From positions 62,001-126,000 of the forward strand of contig JAFZRX010000003.1 in NCBI GenBank assembly GCA_017619675.1: a DNA stretch of 64,000 nucleotides, given 5' to 3'. Origin of the DNA: Bacteroidales bacterium. Its GTDB lineage: Bacteria > Bacteroidota > Bacteroidia > Bacteroidales > UBA932. Under the pieces are notes generated by a model, which did not search any database, was not told the origin of the DNA, and saw only the letters and a list, made by a program, of their open reading frames with translations. Made by a program: the position numbers and the translations under genes. Positions 25,611 to 34,408 of the stretch are shown here, in pieces (positions within the stretch are counted from its first letter, which is position 1; each line of letters begins with the position of its first letter).

Positions 25611-27383
25611 ATGAAAAAGTATATAGTAGCCTTTACGGCAATTTGTGCATTATTTTTCTCTGCCTGCTCTCAGCAGTTGGATATCCCGCAGAAGGGAGTC
25701 GTTGCCTACGAGACATATTACACTTCCGATGAAGCTGCAGAAGCCGCACTGGTAAATGTATATGCCAAAATGATTCAGAATGTTTACGGTTCTATCGGAA
25801 ACTGGAATCCATATTTCTTTATGTTGAACTATTCGGCAGATGATGTTTTCGCTGCGGGAAAGAACAAAGACGACCATCTTGATGTACGTCTGTTCAATGA
25901 GTATCGTTATGACGCGTCTTATGATATCATAAAGAATGTTTACACAAGTCTTTATCAAACAATCTACGCCTGCAACCTCCTTATTGACAACTTCACCAAG
26001 GAAGGGGCATATTCAAGCAGTGTGGTAGACCGCTGCGTTGCCGAGGCGAGGGTTGTCCGTGCATGGTGTCATATGATGGCGGCGCTTAATTGGCAGTGCC
26101 CCCCGCTTGTAGATCACTGTCTGACCGATGAGGATCCTACGAACGTAGAGTCCCAGAAGTTCCTTCTTGACTGGTGTATCAACGAATGCGAAACCGCTCT
26201 TCCTAACCTGAGGGCAAGAAACGGCAAGTATGACAAGGACGGTACCACATATGTGACAAAGGGCTTTGCCCAGTTTGTAGCAGGAAAGTCTGCCGTATTT
26301 GCAAACGAAATGGATGTAGCCCGCAAATATCTCGGCGACCTTATCAACTCCGGCAACTATGAACTTGTCCCCGGAGACCGCTGGTGGGAGAATTTCCATA
26401 CCCCTGGAGATGGCAACGAGGAAAAGATCTTCGAGCCCAACTGGGTATATGACGCCAATAACTCATCAGGAGATAACCGTGCCCGTTCTGGTTATAATCA
26501 GAATAACACTCTCAACTGGCGTGGCAAGAACATGAATTCCTGGCCGGTATGCCAGGCAACCACAGGCTGGAACGGCGGAGCCATCAACGGCTATTTCGCT
26601 GATAAGTTCCTTGAGCACGACGGTAACGGTCCCCGCCGTATGGGTACCTTCTTCACTGCTGACGAATGGCTTTACGGCATTGACAGTGAAGGCAATGAAA
26701 TCTTTGACAAATTCCCTTGGATGCGCTGGGATTCAGACTATGTGGGCAATAACCATACTTCCGGTCAGCTGAAGCCGGCTTCTGAATGGACTCTTGAAGA
26801 CAAGAAGAAAGATGCGACGAGAGGTATGAATGCCAATGGATTCTTTGGCCGCACATACTATATGAACTGGAAGTTCATGTCCCTCAACGGCATCGATGTT
26901 GTCCCTGAGGTTTCCTCCGGTGCGTCAAATCAGTCAAATGCCAAGTGCGCGCGCTATGCGGAAGCCCTTCTTCTTTATGCTGAGGCTTGCATCGGAAGCA
27001 GTGACGCGGCAAAGGGTAAAGAAGCTCTCAACCAGATTCAGCGCCGTGCTGAAGTTCCTGAGACCGAACTTACTCTCCCCAATGTCCAGGAAGAGAAACA
27101 GTACGAGCTCTGGTTCGAAAGCTGCAGGTTCCACGATGTTGTACGCTGGGGAATTGCTGACCAGGTATGCGGTAAGGATCTCGACAGGTATCCTGAGGCA
27201 TTCGATGCAATGTCCAAGGATCATGAGCCTGAGCACAGATGGTACTACGTGGAAAGGAAGCCTTACGACGGCATTCCTCACCAGTTCATCAAAGGCAAAC
27301 ACGAATACTTCCCGTTCCCTGCTGATGTCTGCGCAATCAATCCTGCTCTCCATCAGCTCAACGGTTGGGCTGTTGGCAATTAG
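25611..27383 (+). CDS. SusD/RagB-family surface glycan-binding lipoprotein
   Basis: 590 residues from the ATG at 25611, which begins a lipoprotein signal (MKKYIVAFTAICALFFSAC, Cys19). An AGGAGA ribosome-binding-like sequence sits 8-9 bp upstream, rare in this window; an ATG at 25602 is the alternative. The N-terminal SusD TPR region includes 'SLYQTIYACNLLIDNF' and 'AEARVVRAWCHMMAAL'; the C-terminal half has 'RYAEALLLYAEA' and 'EEKQYELWFESCRFHDVVRWG'. It caps the SusC barrel and binds glycan at the cell surface. Spacing to susC is 19 bp; a strong terminator follows. Confidence 0.96.
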   Translation: MKKYIVAFTAICALFFSACSQQLDIPQKGVVAYETYYTSDEAAEAALVNVYAKMIQNVYGSIGNWNPYFFMLNYSADDVFAAGKNKDDHLDVRLFNEYRYDASYDIIKNVYTSLYQTIYACNLLIDNFTKEGAYSSSVVDRCVAEARVVRAWCHMMAALNWQCPPLVDHCLTDEDPTNVESQKFLLDWCINECETALPNLRARNGKYDKDGTTYVTKGFAQFVAGKSAVFANEMDVARKYLGDLINSGNYELVPGDRWWENFHTPGDGNEEKIFEPNWVYDANNSSGDNRARSGYNQNNTLNWRGKNMNSWPVCQATTGWNGGAINGYFADKFLEHDGNGPRRMGTFFTADEWLYGIDSEGNEIFDKFPWMRWDSDYVGNNHTSGQLKPASEWTLEDKKKDATRGMNANGFFGRTYYMNWKFMSLNGIDVVPEVSSGASNQSNAKCARYAEALLLYAEACIGSSDAAKGKEALNQIQRRAEVPETELTLPNVQEEKQYELWFESCRFHDVVRWGIADQVCGKDLDRYPEAFDAMSKDHEPEHRWYYVERKPYDGIPHQFIKGKHEYFPFPADVCAINPALHQLNGWAVGN

Positions 27384-27405
27384 TATATAGCCTTCTCTTT
27401 TATTT

Positions 27406-27448
27406 GTGCAGGACGGTACGGCCTATGTACCGTCCTGCACGTTTTTTT
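27406..27448 (+). terminator. Strong intrinsic terminator after susD
   Basis: 14-bp perfect stem (GTGCAGGACGGTAC / GTACCGTCCTGCAC), 7-nt loop, seven-T tail. Its T-tract overlaps the -33 TTTG of the next promoter (27446-27449). Confidence 0.93.
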
Positions 27449-27475
27449 GTCATTGGTCAGAATTAATTACCTTTG
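27446..27475 (+). promoter_or_regulatory. Promoter TTTG-N18-TACCTTTG giving a very short or no leader
   Basis: TTTG (27446-27449) and TACCTTTG (27468-27475) are spaced 18 bp, close to the Bacteroidetes consensus. Only 5 nt (TTGTC) separate the -7 box from the ATG at 27481, so transcription would start at or next to the start codon. Confidence 0.65.
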
Positions 27476-27480
27476 TTGTC

Positions 27481-28255
27481 ATGAAAAGGTTTATATTATT
27501 AGTAATAAGTGCCTGTCTGGCGGTGTCGTTCAGCGCTTTTGGACAAGCAAATCAGGTAATCAATGATTGTGATATGACAAACGAGCAATTAAAGGGTTTT
27601 ATTGCCAAGGCCTTGGAGGACATGAAGGCCAAGGCTGAAGAAATGGGCATTGAAGGCGTGGCAACCGCCTCTGTCCTGAACAAGGGTGAAACGGTGGACT
27701 GGATTGGCGAGATGAAGGTTGTGGGAACACCGTACAAGATGAAGGAAGGTTGGAATCTGGTAGCCATCGCATGGTCCAAGTGCGGAGAGGTAATCGCCAC
27801 CGAGGCGGACAGCGGTAATCCTAACCATAAGAAAATCAATGGAGAACTTGGGTACGTAGGCGGCGCATATGACGAGTTCCAGGGCTGCAAGATGGCTTTT
27901 GCTTTCAGTGGGGCAACATCTGAAGAGCAACCCGGGTTACCCGTATACCTACAGGGGCCAGGATATCCCGTGCGACTTGGAGATGTGCGCCATAGATATG
28001 GGCGGCTGGGTGCTGGAACTCCACCAGGTTGACAAGACCCCAAGCACGTTCAGCGAATTTGTGGGCGAACATGGCTATGGAGTACACCACCTGGGCTTTG
28101 AAGTGGGTGACGCCCGCGACCAGGTGATCCAGTTCCTGAAGGATATGGGTTATGATGTTGACCGCACGATAGGCGTTTACCCTGGCAGCAGCTGGACCAT
28201 AGTGGATGCCGAGGACGTTCTGGGTGTAAACCTGAATATCAAGCCCAAGCGATAG
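27481..28255 (+). pseudogene. Secreted GlcG/HbpS-like protein fused out of frame to the C-terminal part of a VOC (glyoxalase-fold) protein
   Basis: Frame 1 begins at 27481 with a signal peptide (LVISACLAVSFSAFGQA) and reads as a GlcG/HbpS-type heme-binding-like domain up to 'MAFAFSGATSEEQ', which normally continues ~15-20 residues. From ~27925, homology passes to the +1-shifted frame, 'SNPGYPYTYRGQDIP', which is the C-terminal module of a VOC protein ('MGGWVLELHQVDKTPS', 'GVHHLGFEV', 'VNLNIKPKR'), ending at 28255. The VOC start and N-terminal module are missing. Frame 1 alone would run on to 28032 with an unrelated tail. A deletion joining two adjacent genes explains this best; a sequencing or assembly error is possible. 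The first half may still yield a product. Confidence 0.7.
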
Positions 28256-28285
28256 GACCCCGTTGGATTATTATTGATAAATATC

Positions 28286-28328
28286 TAACTTTGGTGCTCA
28301 AGTGATTGCACTTCCAAGTAGAATTCAC
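28286..28328 (+). promoter_or_regulatory. Promoter -7 box plus shared 5' leader hairpin before GH10
   Basis: TAACTTTG (28286-28293), then GGTGCTC, a hairpin AAGTG-ATTG-CACTT (28300-28313), and CCAAGTAGAATTCAC. Order, spacing and sequence closely match the GH51 leader (19750-19794). A weak -33 GTTG lies ~20 bp upstream of the -7 box. It is 15 bp before the GH10 ATG. Confidence 0.7.
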
Positions 28329-28343
28329 CATTATTTTATATCA

Positions 28344-29615
28344 ATGAAAAGACTTTCTATTTTCGCACTCATCGCATCTGTCGTATTGATGAGTGCATGC
28401 GGCCCCAAGGACCCAGGCCTGAAGGACGCTTACAAGAACTATTTCAAAATAGGTGTCGCCGTTACGGAGCGTAACGTAACGGACCCTGTCATTTCTGAGA
28501 TCATCCTCAAGGAGTACAACAGCATCACCGCTGAGAACTGCATGAAGCCGGGCGAGCTCCATCCTGAAGCAGGCGTATGGAACTTCGAGAAGGCCGATAT
28601 CATCGCAAACTTCTGCCGCGAGCACGGCATCAAGATGCGTGGCCACAACCTTGTATGGCACAGCCAGTTCTGTACTTGGATGTTCACCAAGCATGACGAG
28701 AACGGCAATCCCGTAGTGGAACTTGACGAGAAGGGTGATACCGTATGGGTAGAGAGGCCTTCATTCGGACGTTTCCGTCCGGGCGGACCTCGCCCTCAGG
28801 GCGGTGCGCCTGGCGCAGCGCCTGGCGGAGCTCCCGCCGGAGCACCTGGTATGCCCGCAATGGAGATGACCAAGGTTCCAAAGTACGTGGCAGCCAGCAA
28901 GGAGGAATTCTACGATTCCCTCAAGGTTCACATCTACACCGTAGTTAACCGTTACAAGGACGTTGTATACTGCTGGGACGTAGTTAACGAGGCTATGAGC
29001 GACGCCAATAACCTGGATGCCTCCTACGAGGATTCATTCCGCAAGTCACAGGCATATCAGCTCTGCGGCGACGAGTTCATCAAGAACGCTTTCATCTGGG
29101 CTCACGAGGCTGATCCTAACGCCGGCCTGTTCTACAACGACTACAGCGCCTGGACTCCCGCAAAGAGGACCTATATCTACAATATGGTCAAGAAACTCCA
29201 GTCAGAGGGCGCTCCTATCACCGGTATCGGAATGCAGGGCCACTACAATATCTTTGACAATCCTACCCTGGAGGATTTCGAGAAGGCCATCAACATGTAT
29301 CTCGAACTTGTTGACGACATCCAGATCACAGAGTTCGACATCCGCATCAACGAGGAAGCCGGCGGCGGTCTTCAGTTCAGCCGCGGCGAAGGCCAGCAAT
29401 ATACCGAGGAGATCCAGCAGCAGCAGGAGCAGAAGTACAAAGACCTGTTCGCCATCATGCGCAAGTACAAGAAGAATATCTCCAGCGTAACCTTCTGGAA
29501 CGTCAGCGACCGTGATTCATGGCTCGGCGCGAACAACTATCCGCTTCTTTTCGACAGCGAGTATCAGCGTAAGCCTGTATATTACACTGTACGCGACTTC
29601 AAGAAGAACAAATAG
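28344..29615 (+). CDS. GH10 endo-beta-1,4-xylanase (lipoprotein)
   Basis: 423 residues from the ATG at 28344 (MKRLSIFALIASVVLMSAC, lipobox Cys19). It is a GH10 barrel: 'NSITAENCMKPGELHP', 'GHNLVWHSQ', acid/base Glu in 'WDVVNEAMSD' (~216), nucleophile Glu in 'ITEFDIRI' (~330), and 'SVTFWNVSDRDSWL'. An unusual Pro/Gly/Ala-rich insertion (~140-175, containing 'RPQGGAPGAAPGGAP') sits in a loop after the third strand. It cuts the xylan backbone at or near the surface. It shares its leader with GH51, which suggests common control. A terminator follows. Confidence 0.95.
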   Translation: MKRLSIFALIASVVLMSACGPKDPGLKDAYKNYFKIGVAVTERNVTDPVISEIILKEYNSITAENCMKPGELHPEAGVWNFEKADIIANFCREHGIKMRGHNLVWHSQFCTWMFTKHDENGNPVVELDEKGDTVWVERPSFGRFRPGGPRPQGGAPGAAPGGAPAGAPGMPAMEMTKVPKYVAASKEEFYDSLKVHIYTVVNRYKDVVYCWDVVNEAMSDANNLDASYEDSFRKSQAYQLCGDEFIKNAFIWAHEADPNAGLFYNDYSAWTPAKRTYIYNMVKKLQSEGAPITGIGMQGHYNIFDNPTLEDFEKAINMYLELVDDIQITEFDIRINEEAGGGLQFSRGEGQQYTEEIQQQQEQKYKDLFAIMRKYKKNISSVTFWNVSDRDSWLGANNYPLLFDSEYQRKPVYYTVRDFKKNK

Positions 29616-29631
29616 GAAGCTGCGTTATACA

Positions 29632-29668
29632 AAAAAAGAGGGATGACCGAAAGGCCATCCCTCTTTTT
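29632..29668. terminator. Bidirectional terminator between GH10 and GH43
   Basis: GAGGGATG-A-CC / GG-C-CATCCCTC with a GAAA tetraloop, flanked by a seven-A run and a five-T run. It serves the convergent GH10 (+) and GH43 (-) transcripts. Confidence 0.9.
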
Positions 29669-29678
29669 GATGTATTAA

Positions 29679-31199
29679 TTAATTCATTTTCAGCGGAGTA
29701 GGAACAGGTATCTGTGAAGGTGAGTAACCTGTGGCCTTTCCGAATACTGAGAAGTCAAGGACGCTCAGGGGTGAGCCCTTTGGCCAGTCGAGGATGGTAA
29801 GCCGGACATAGCGGCATTCAACCGGAGGGATTTCGTCAAATACCACGTTCCTGGGGATGTTGTCGCCGGACCTGTCAAGGACAATCTTGTAGTCCTTTCC
29901 GTCCATGGAGGTCTCGATCATGTATTTATAAACCTGGGATGCGGCTCCGGCGCCACGGCCGAAACCTCTTCCGCCGCCTCCGAACAGGATGCGTGATCCG
30001 TCAATCTGGAATGTCTGTACCCTGTCGCGGTCAACAGCGGGGGAAAGACTGATGGTAAGTGTGGGATTGACATCTCCATCCGAAGGCTCCCACCATGTAG
30101 CGGTTGAATTGTCCAGGGCGTACTCTGCGCCCCTTCCGGGTTTTTCGCTGGAAGCGACCTTTGCCGCGCCAGGGGATCCGCCGCCGGTACTCATGGTTGT
30201 CTTTCCGATGGATACGATGAGTGAGCCTGAATCACCCTTGGTAGGATCCTTAACTACGCCGGGAGCCCACTGAGGGGTGTCGGTAACGTTGCAGACCAGG
30301 TTGCCGTCCTTGTCAACTGTCACGCGGTCCATACCGATGCGGCGTCCGCCGCTGCGGAGAACCACCGTGTAGAACTGCCAGATATTGCCGTCAGGACCAG
30401 TTACCATACTTCCGTGTGCAGGGCCGGTAACAATGCCTTCAGTGCGGCGGAGCAGGGGGTTGTTGGATGCGTAAACATACGGTCCCTGGACGCTGTTCGC
30501 CTTGTAGTAACCTTCGGCGTATGTCCTCCACTGGGTTCCTGAGGCTGAATACTGGAGATAGTATGTTCCGTTGTGCTTGTAGATCCACGGACCCTCGATC
30601 CATGCTACGTCGGGGAACTCATTCTGCTCTCCCTGGCGCTCCCAGATATGGTCTGGATTGAAACTGAAATGATGGGTGATAGGGCCTACGAACTGGGTGA
30701 TGTCGTTGGGGTCAAGTTTTACGGAATAGATACCGCTGATGGCCATTCCGGGCCAGAACAGGTAGGGCTGGTTGTCCTCATCCACGTAGATGTGCGGGTC
30801 GAAGCCCTGGCTCCAGCCGTGTTCGCGGTCAGGAGTGCCCTTCCACTGTCCAAGGACGGTGTAAGGACCAAGAGGGTTGTCTGCAACCCATACGTTGGAA
30901 CTGTTTCCAGTCATGTAGAACTTGCCGTTATACGGGCATACGTCAGGAGCAACGGGAACACCCTGCACATAATGCAGTTCCCAGTTGAGCATGTCTTCTG
31001 ACACCCAGCATCCGCCGCCGGTGCAGAACATGTAGTACTTGCCTTCCCACTGGAAGACACTTACGTCTCCGGATGCGCTTGCCTGGCCCATCTCCATAGG
31101 GAGAGGATTGCAGTAGCGTGCATCTTTGCCCAGGGTCTGGGCGTTGAGCAGGCTTGCCGAGAACAATATGGCAGCCGCCAGAATGATTAATTTTTTCAT
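29679..31199 (-). CDS. GH43 beta-xylosidase/arabinofuranosidase-like enzyme with C-terminal F5/8 (discoidin-like) domain
   Basis: 506 residues; signal peptide ending 'SASLLNAQ'. Five-bladed propeller: 'SGDVSVFQWEGKYYMFCTGGG' (in part, general-base region), 'GFDPHIYVDEDNQPYLFW' and 'WIEGPWIYKHNGTYYL' with the acid Glu. From ~345 a discoidin-like domain begins ('EYALDNSTATWWEPSDGD'; ends 'VRLTILDWPKGSPLSVLDFSV'). It contains a Gly/Arg-rich loop 'GGGGRGFGRGAGAAS'. Last gene of the minus-strand operon 29679-35650, 12 bp after the GH29 gene. Likely trims xylo-oligosaccharide side chains; the exact specificity is not visible. Confidence 0.9.
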   Translation of the reverse strand: MKKLIILAAAILFSASLLNAQTLGKDARYCNPLPMEMGQASASGDVSVFQWEGKYYMFCTGGGCWVSEDMLNWELHYVQGVPVAPDVCPYNGKFYMTGNSSNVWVADNPLGPYTVLGQWKGTPDREHGWSQGFDPHIYVDEDNQPYLFWPGMAISGIYSVKLDPNDITQFVGPITHHFSFNPDHIWERQGEQNEFPDVAWIEGPWIYKHNGTYYLQYSASGTQWRTYAEGYYKANSVQGPYVYASNNPLLRRTEGIVTGPAHGSMVTGPDGNIWQFYTVVLRSGGRRIGMDRVTVDKDGNLVCNVTDTPQWAPGVVKDPTKGDSGSLIVSIGKTTMSTGGGSPGAAKVASSEKPGRGAEYALDNSTATWWEPSDGDVNPTLTISLSPAVDRDRVQTFQIDGSRILFGGGGRGFGRGAGAASQVYKYMIETSMDGKDYKIVLDRSGDNIPRNVVFDEIPPVECRYVRLTILDWPKGSPLSVLDFSVFGKATGYSPSQIPVPTPLKMN

Positions 31200-31211
31200 G
31201 GTAGTTATAGA

Positions 31212-32714
31212 TTACTTGAACTGAACTTCATAAACGGTTGCAGCGTAGGCCGGGTGGTTTGCGGGACATTTGATTGCCAGGGCATCGGCTCCCTGTGTCC
31301 ATTTAACCTTCTCCTTGCTGCCAAGCATACGGATTGAAGAAATCTGCTGATAGTACTGAGAGTTCTTACCCAACGCCTTCACGTCAAACTGGTCTGTGGG
31401 TTCCATGCAGAATACATAGAGTTTTCCGTTCTTTGTGGTGAAGCGGACGTCGCCTGCCTGGTAGGCGCGTACGTCCCTCACGCCGCCAAAGTTGCCCCTG
31501 GCCTGGTTCTCCATCGACGGGCCTTCCCCGTAGATTTTCCAGGGACGGGAGCCGTAGATGGCGTCTCCGTTGACGTCAATCCACTGGCCTATGCCTTCGA
31601 GGATTTGCAGCACATCGTCTTCCAGGTCTCCTTCAGGGGTCTGGACAATGTTCAGCAGGAGGTTGCCGTTCTTGCTGACAACGTCAATGAGCATCTGGAT
31701 GACCTGGTCGGAGGTCATGTACCTCTGTCCGCGGCGGTAATACCAGTCACCTATTGAGGTATCGGTCTGCCATGGGTCAGGGCTGATGTCGGCCACGGCG
31801 CCTCTCTCCACGTCCAGGACGCCCATGCCCTGGGAATCGTGCTTGCAGGTATATACGGCCTGTGTGTTACCGTTCAGGTCGGTCACTGAATTGTACAGGT
31901 TGGCGATCTGGCATCTTCCCACATAGTCGAACGGGAGTCCGCTGTCTGAATAGAGCAGGTCAGGATGGTACATGTCCACCAGTTCCTTAACCTTGTAATA
32001 CCAGTCAACCTGCCAGGCGGGATTGGTGGTCAGCCATCCTGTGTCCGCCTTGTCGGCCTTCTGGTGATACAGGTCTGCGTAGACGGGGTCGTTGCCGTCG
32101 TAGGGAACGCCTGCATACACGCCGGCGGTATCGGCCTTATGGGCTGACTGGAACCAGGTGTAGCTCGCGCCAAGGTGCTCGGAAACTCCAAAGTATAGTC
32201 CCTCTTTCTTGGCAGCCTGTTGCCAGAGGCCTACTACGTCCTTTTCAGGTCCCTTGTTCACTGAGTTCCACTGGTTGAGCTTGGAATCCCATAGGAAGAA
32301 GTTGTCATGATGGGAGCCCATGCTCACGAAATACTTGGCACCAACTCTCTTGTAGAGTTTCATCAGTGCTTCCGGATCCCAGCGTTCGGCCTTCCAGAGA
32401 TTCACGATGTCCTTGTAGCCGAACTCGGACGGATGGCCGTATGTCTGTACGTGGTATTTGTTCTGCCTGGAACCCTCCACGTACATGTTCTTTGCGTACC
32501 AGTCTCCCTCGCGGGGAACCGCCTGCGGCCCCCAGTGGGACCAGATGCCGAACTTGGCGTCACGGAACCACTCAGGAACCTGATACTGCTGCAAGGACTC
32601 TTCGGAAGAGTCAAACTGTCCTGTCCTGTACGGCAGCGCTTCGTTCTGGGCGTGGAGCATCGGCCCCAGGAGAAAGAGGCAAAGGTTAGAAATAATAAGG
32701 ATCAGCTTTTTCAT
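31212..32714 (-). CDS. GH29 alpha-L-fucosidase-family enzyme
   Basis: 500 residues with a signal peptide (FLLGPMLHAQ). GH29 signatures: 'VPEWFRDAKFGIWSHWGPQ', 'YFVSMGSHHDNFFLWDS', the nucleophile Asp in 'LLYSDSGLPF' (~256) and 'DVVSKNGNLLLNI'. The C-terminal ~100 residues form a beta-sandwich. It removes alpha-fucose, or alpha-L-galactose as in some GH29 members. It is 7 bp from the esterase upstream and 12 bp from GH43 downstream, hence one operon. A second GH29 lies at 44201-45832; the two are clearly related but not copies. Confidence 0.94.
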   Translation of the reverse strand: MKKLILIISNLCLFLLGPMLHAQNEALPYRTGQFDSSEESLQQYQVPEWFRDAKFGIWSHWGPQAVPREGDWYAKNMYVEGSRQNKYHVQTYGHPSEFGYKDIVNLWKAERWDPEALMKLYKRVGAKYFVSMGSHHDNFFLWDSKLNQWNSVNKGPEKDVVGLWQQAAKKEGLYFGVSEHLGASYTWFQSAHKADTAGVYAGVPYDGNDPVYADLYHQKADKADTGWLTTNPAWQVDWYYKVKELVDMYHPDLLYSDSGLPFDYVGRCQIANLYNSVTDLNGNTQAVYTCKHDSQGMGVLDVERGAVADISPDPWQTDTSIGDWYYRRGQRYMTSDQVIQMLIDVVSKNGNLLLNIVQTPEGDLEDDVLQILEGIGQWIDVNGDAIYGSRPWKIYGEGPSMENQARGNFGGVRDVRAYQAGDVRFTTKNGKLYVFCMEPTDQFDVKALGKNSQYYQQISSIRMLGSKEKVKWTQGADALAIKCPANHPAYAATVYEVQFK

Positions 32715-32721
32715 GTTATCA

Positions 32722-33594
32722 TTATTTGAGGATTACGGTGTCAAGCCAGGTCTCCAGTTCGTCCACCCAGTTGGCCTTGAAGCGCATGGAGTCCTGCCAG
32801 CCGAAGCCGTGGCCGCCATAGGGGTAGATGTGCATCGATGCGGAGACGCCGTTGGCGATGAGAGCCTCGTAGTAGCGGAGGCTGTTTGCCGGAGGGACGG
32901 CGCCATCGTCCGAGCAAAGGAAGATGAAGGCGGGAGGGGTGTCCTTTGTGACGTTCTTCTCGCAGCTGTACTTGTCCACCAGTTCCTGCGGCGGGTTCTG
33001 CCCCAGCAGGGCGTCGCGGGACATTGTGTTGGTGAAACTGGCTTCCATTGTGATTACGGGGTACATCAGGAACTGGAAGTCCGGACGGGTCTCAGGACTG
33101 TCGTACATGGTGGCGGCGCAGGCGGCTAGGTGGCCTCCGGCGGAGTTGCCGGCAATGCCTATCTTGGTGATGCCCAGTTCCTTGGCCTTGCCGCGCATTA
33201 TGCGTATGGCCTGCATTACGTCTGAGAGGGGAACGTCATGATGGCCGCAGGGTAGGCGGTACTGCAGCATGCAGTAGGTGATGCCGCGGGAGTTGAACCA
33301 GTCTTTCATGTCGCGGCCCTCGTATGTCTGGGACTCCATGATGTAGGCGCCGCCGGGGCACATGATCACGCAAAGTCCGTTGGGGTTCCTGGCGGGGTAC
33401 ACTTCCATCATGGCTTCTTCGTAATCTTTTGTCCTGAAAGTGACGAAGCCTGAATCCGGCCCGGGAATCTCAAATGCGTTGGGCGCGCCGTCGGGCCATA
33501 GCTTTACGGTGTCTATCCTGGCCATGCGCGGGCCCTGGCCGAAGGCTAGGGATGCAATGGCAAGGCATATGGTGGAAAGAATTACTTTTTTCAT
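32722..33594 (-). CDS. Secreted alpha/beta-hydrolase, acetyl-xylan-esterase type
   Basis: 290 residues with signal peptide (LAIASLAFGQ). Alpha/beta fold of the BD-FAE/acetyl esterase type: oxyanion 'MCPGGAYIMES', nucleophile 'GNSAGGHLAA', an Asp in 'SDDGAVPPANS' and the His in 'GGHGFG'. Probably removes acetyl or feruloyl esters from xylan before GH43 action. Its start overlaps the upstream SGNH stop (ATGA). Confidence 0.88.
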   Translation of the reverse strand: MKKVILSTICLAIASLAFGQGPRMARIDTVKLWPDGAPNAFEIPGPDSGFVTFRTKDYEEAMMEVYPARNPNGLCVIMCPGGAYIMESQTYEGRDMKDWFNSRGITYCMLQYRLPCGHHDVPLSDVMQAIRIMRGKAKELGITKIGIAGNSAGGHLAACAATMYDSPETRPDFQFLMYPVITMEASFTNTMSRDALLGQNPPQELVDKYSCEKNVTKDTPPAFIFLCSDDGAVPPANSLRYYEALIANGVSASMHIYPYGGHGFGWQDSMRFKANWVDELETWLDTVILK

Positions 33595-34385
33595 GGCGTA
33601 TCTGTTTGTTCGGGGGTTACGAAGTATTCTTTATCTGTATTGAGGGCTTTTTTGATTTCCGCTACAGCCACCTGCTCCATCAAAGTGTATCCCAGAGGGG
33701 TTGGATGGCAGCGGTCGGAGGTGTATTCGTCCTTCATTCCGCCTTGTCCGTTGTCAAGGATGGAGAAATAGTCTACATACTGGATGCCTTCCGCGGCGGC
33801 GTATTCCTGAAGTTTTGCGTTTAGCCTGGGGATGTCGGTTGCAGGGGTCACTTCCTGATTCCAGGACAAGATGTCGCACGGAGTGATGGAGCAGAGGAGT
33901 ACTTTGATGCCGTTGGCTTTGGCCATGTCACACATGGCGGCCACGTTGTCCAGGAAGTTCTCGTCAGAGATGATACCGTCGTTCTGGGCCACGTCGTTGG
34001 TGCCGATCATTATGAGGACCAGCTTGGGGTTGTTCTTGATGACGTCCTGGCGGAAGCGGCAGAGCACGGAGATGGAGGTCTGGCCGCCAATGCCGCGGGC
34101 TATGAAGCCGTTGTTGTCAAAGAAATCGCGATGGAAAGTGTACCAGTTCTGGGTGATGGAGTCGCCGATGAATATGACGTCGGTCTCATCTACATGGGTG
34201 TTGGCTTCCGCGTAGCCGGTGTACATGATCCTGTCCACTACAGAACGGTTGGGGCCTCCGAAGGAGAACTGAAGGGCGTTCTGGGGAGATGGCTGAACCC
34301 GGGGAACCTGACGGGGCTGCTGGGCGAATGAAGGGATTGCAAGCAACGCAACGGCTGCCATTACAAGCATTTTCTTTACGTTCAT
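33591..34385 (-). CDS. Secreted SGNH/GDSL hydrolase (carbohydrate esterase-like)
   Basis: 264 residues; signal peptide ending 'AIPSFAQ'. SGNH blocks are complete: 'IFIGDSITQNW' (Ser), 'ARGIGGQTS' (Gly), 'MIGTNDVAQND' (Asn) and 'SDRCHPTPLGY' (Asp/His). Likely a second esterase of the glycan operon, possibly an acetyl-xylan esterase. 23 bp after the phosphatase gene and translationally coupled to the next esterase. Confidence 0.9.
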   Translation of the reverse strand: MNVKKMLVMAAVALLAIPSFAQQPRQVPRVQPSPQNALQFSFGGPNRSVVDRIMYTGYAEANTHVDETDVIFIGDSITQNWYTFHRDFFDNNGFIARGIGGQTSISVLCRFRQDVIKNNPKLVLIMIGTNDVAQNDGIISDENFLDNVAAMCDMAKANGIKVLLCSITPCDILSWNQEVTPATDIPRLNAKLQEYAAAEGIQYVDYFSILDNGQGGMKDEYTSDRCHPTPLGYTLMEQVAVAEIKKALNTDKEYFVTPEQTDTP

Positions 34386-34408
34386 AGTTATAGTGATTGA
34401 TGATTAAG

